NCBI RefSeq assembly: GCF_016658545.1
Contig: NZ_JACVZC010000043.1
Span: 1-43,642 of the forward strand
Direction of reading: 5' to 3'
DNA: 43,642 nucleotides
DNA from: Pseudomonas sp. S37
GTDB lineage: Bacteria; Pseudomonadota; Gammaproteobacteria; Pseudomonadales; Pseudomonadaceae
The number at the start of each line of letters is the position of its first letter. The first letter of the stretch is position 1. Positions 42,701 through 43,642 of this stretch are shown piece after piece. Under the pieces are notes generated by a model, which made no database searches, was not told the DNA's origin, and saw only the letters and a program-made list of their open reading frames with translations. Position numbers and translations under genes: made by a program.

Positions 42701-42935
42701 ACGCCCCCTCCTTAGAACAGGAAAATCAAATAGTTATTGGTGTGGTGGTGCGGGAATTGTGTCGCTGTTGAACTGAGCTTATGGGCACAATGACACTACG
42801 TCAATGATCCGACACCATAATAAAATTCAATGGGTGATGGGGCGATTCGTCAAAATATCGGCATGCAGAATATGCACTGCAGGAGGGTGTTGCTGGCTGT
42901 AGCGTTTCACCGCTGAGAAAGCCTGCGGGGGAGAT

Positions 42936-42954
42936 GGAGCCGCTTTACGGCTCC
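42936..42954. terminator. Stem-loop downstream of the XRE-cupin gene
   Basis: GGAGCCG (42936-42942) pairs perfectly with CGGCTCC (42948-42954) around a 5-base loop, just past the stop codon of the minus-strand XRE-cupin gene. There is no T-run on either side, so it may be a stabilising stem more than an intrinsic terminator. The 260 bases from here to the microprotein start are AT-rich and hold only a small dyad, TGCAG with CTGCA at 42864-42881. Confidence 0.4.
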
Positions 42955-42961
42955 GGGCGCT

Positions 42962-43504
42962 TCATTCGTCGCCGTGGTGCACCACGACCAGCAGCTGTGC
43001 AGGCCGCTCTCCTACCGAGCGCAGCCTGTGCGGGGTCTGGGCATTGAAATGCAGGGCATCGCCTTGCTCCAGCAGCACCCGCTCGTTCATGAAATCCACT
43101 TCCACCTGGCCGGCATGCACGAACAGGAATTCCTCACCCTGGTGCTCCTTGAAGGTGGGGTCACTGAACTCGGACGGTGGCTGGATCAGGAACGGCAACA
43201 GGCTGCGCTGGCCGACCTGGCTGGTCAGGGCGGCATAGCCCGGGCCCTGCCCGTCCCCGACCAGGGCCTGACGCTCGCCATGGCGCACCAGGCTATAGCG
43301 GCTCTGGCCGGCCTGCTCTTCGGCAAACAGTTCTTCGACATTCACGTTCAAGGCCCGCGCCAGTTTCAGGGCGGCGGCAATCGAGGGCGTGTTGAGGCCG
43401 CGTTCGACCTTGGACAGGTAGCTTTTGGTCATGCCGGTCTTTTCGGCCAGCATTTCCAGGGTCATCCCCAGTTTCTTACGCAGCAGTTTCAATCGGATAG
43501 ACAT
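42962..43504 (-). CDS. XRE-cupin transcriptional regulator (PuuR-like family)
   Basis: The 180-residue protein joins an N-terminal Cro/C1 helix-turn-helix (residues 5-60, LRKKLGMTLEMLAEKTGMTK and SYLSKVERGLNTPSIAA) with a C-terminal cupin domain (about residues 105-178). The cupin part has EHQGEEFLFVHAGQVEV and GDALHFNAQTPHRL, where the His and Glu residues could bind a metal or small ligand. PuuR and similar regulators of amine or amino acid catabolism have this plan and size. Its target is unknown; neither neighbour in the window is a metabolic operon. The ribosome-binding sequence is weak. It is followed by a stem-loop. Confidence 0.9.
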   Translation of the reverse strand: MSIRLKLLRKKLGMTLEMLAEKTGMTKSYLSKVERGLNTPSIAAALKLARALNVNVEELFAEEQAGQSRYSLVRHGERQALVGDGQGPGYAALTSQVGQRSLLPFLIQPPSEFSDPTFKEHQGEEFLFVHAGQVEVDFMNERVLLEQGDALHFNAQTPHRLRSVGERPAQLLVVVHHGDE

Positions 43505-43591
43505 GTGACGCGGGTTTCCCAGGCGAAGGCAGCCTGGCCATGATACGTGGACCCGCGAGGAAATGCTGAGTGGTTGCCATACACGGAGTAA

Positions 43592-43642
<51 letters not shown>

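Overview
This 43.6 kb window looks like one whole assembly contig from a Pseudomonas of the P. putida group. The supporting evidence is high-GC DNA, dense copies of the pseudomonad REP elements (two families, cores GTGGGAGCGGGTTYACCCGC and TGTAGGAGCGGCCTTGCGTC), and the gene content. Both ends are probably technical breakpoints: base 1 starts inside seven identical 40-bp REP-containing units, and the last 41 bases are a pure G run that starts inside a REP.

Left half (1-20.7 kb), housekeeping and metabolic genes. mntP (Mn efflux) has a clear yybP-ykoY manganese riboswitch. It is followed by a tandem-domain universal stress protein, a TonB-dependent siderophore receptor with a Fur-like site, the lipid A 3-O-deacylase PagL, a small exported protein next to a PhyH-type dioxygenase, and a divergent LysR/succinate-semialdehyde dehydrogenase pair of PtrR/Sad type. 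Then come a superfamily 1 helicase-like protein and a polyamine catabolism block (AraC regulator, gamma-glutamylputrescine synthetase, polyamine-binding protein, gamma-glutamylputrescine oxidase). After these lie a compact RelE/HigB-type toxin-antitoxin operon with its own palindromic promoter region, a DUF3313-like lipoprotein, and sdaA with a divergent GcvA-type LysR regulator.

Right half (20.7-42.7 kb), a complete Wzx/Wzy-type exopolysaccharide locus in three transcription units. Unit 1 runs leftward from 32.8 to 20.7 kb: flippase, a 64-residue Tat-signal protein, GMC oxidoreductase, two hexapeptide acyltransferases, four further glycosyltransferases, a VirK/YbjX protein, a WecG/TagA/CpsF transferase and a WcaJ-type initiating transferase. 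Unit 2 runs rightward from 32.8 to 38.0 kb: Wzy-like polymerase, secreted GH5-like hydrolase, galE. Unit 3 runs leftward from 42.7 to 38.2 kb: a 58-residue secreted protein with a PEP-CTERM-like tail, a short OPX/Wza protein, a 371-residue beta-barrel, a Wzz co-polymerase and a tyrosine kinase. Leaving out the Tat microprotein, unit 1 has eleven genes, which matches my memory of the P. putida Pea locus (PP_3132-PP_3142); this was not checked. A XRE-cupin regulator gene closes the window.

The most interesting parts are two microproteins in the exopolysaccharide locus. One is the PEP-CTERM-like protein heading the export operon, with no exosortase in view. The other is the Tat microprotein overlapping the signal-less GMC oxidoreductase, which suggests piggy-back export of a sugar-oxidising enzyme. 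Also notable are the short OPX plus porin exit route and a two-hairpin Shine-Dalgarno switch before the PhyH gene.
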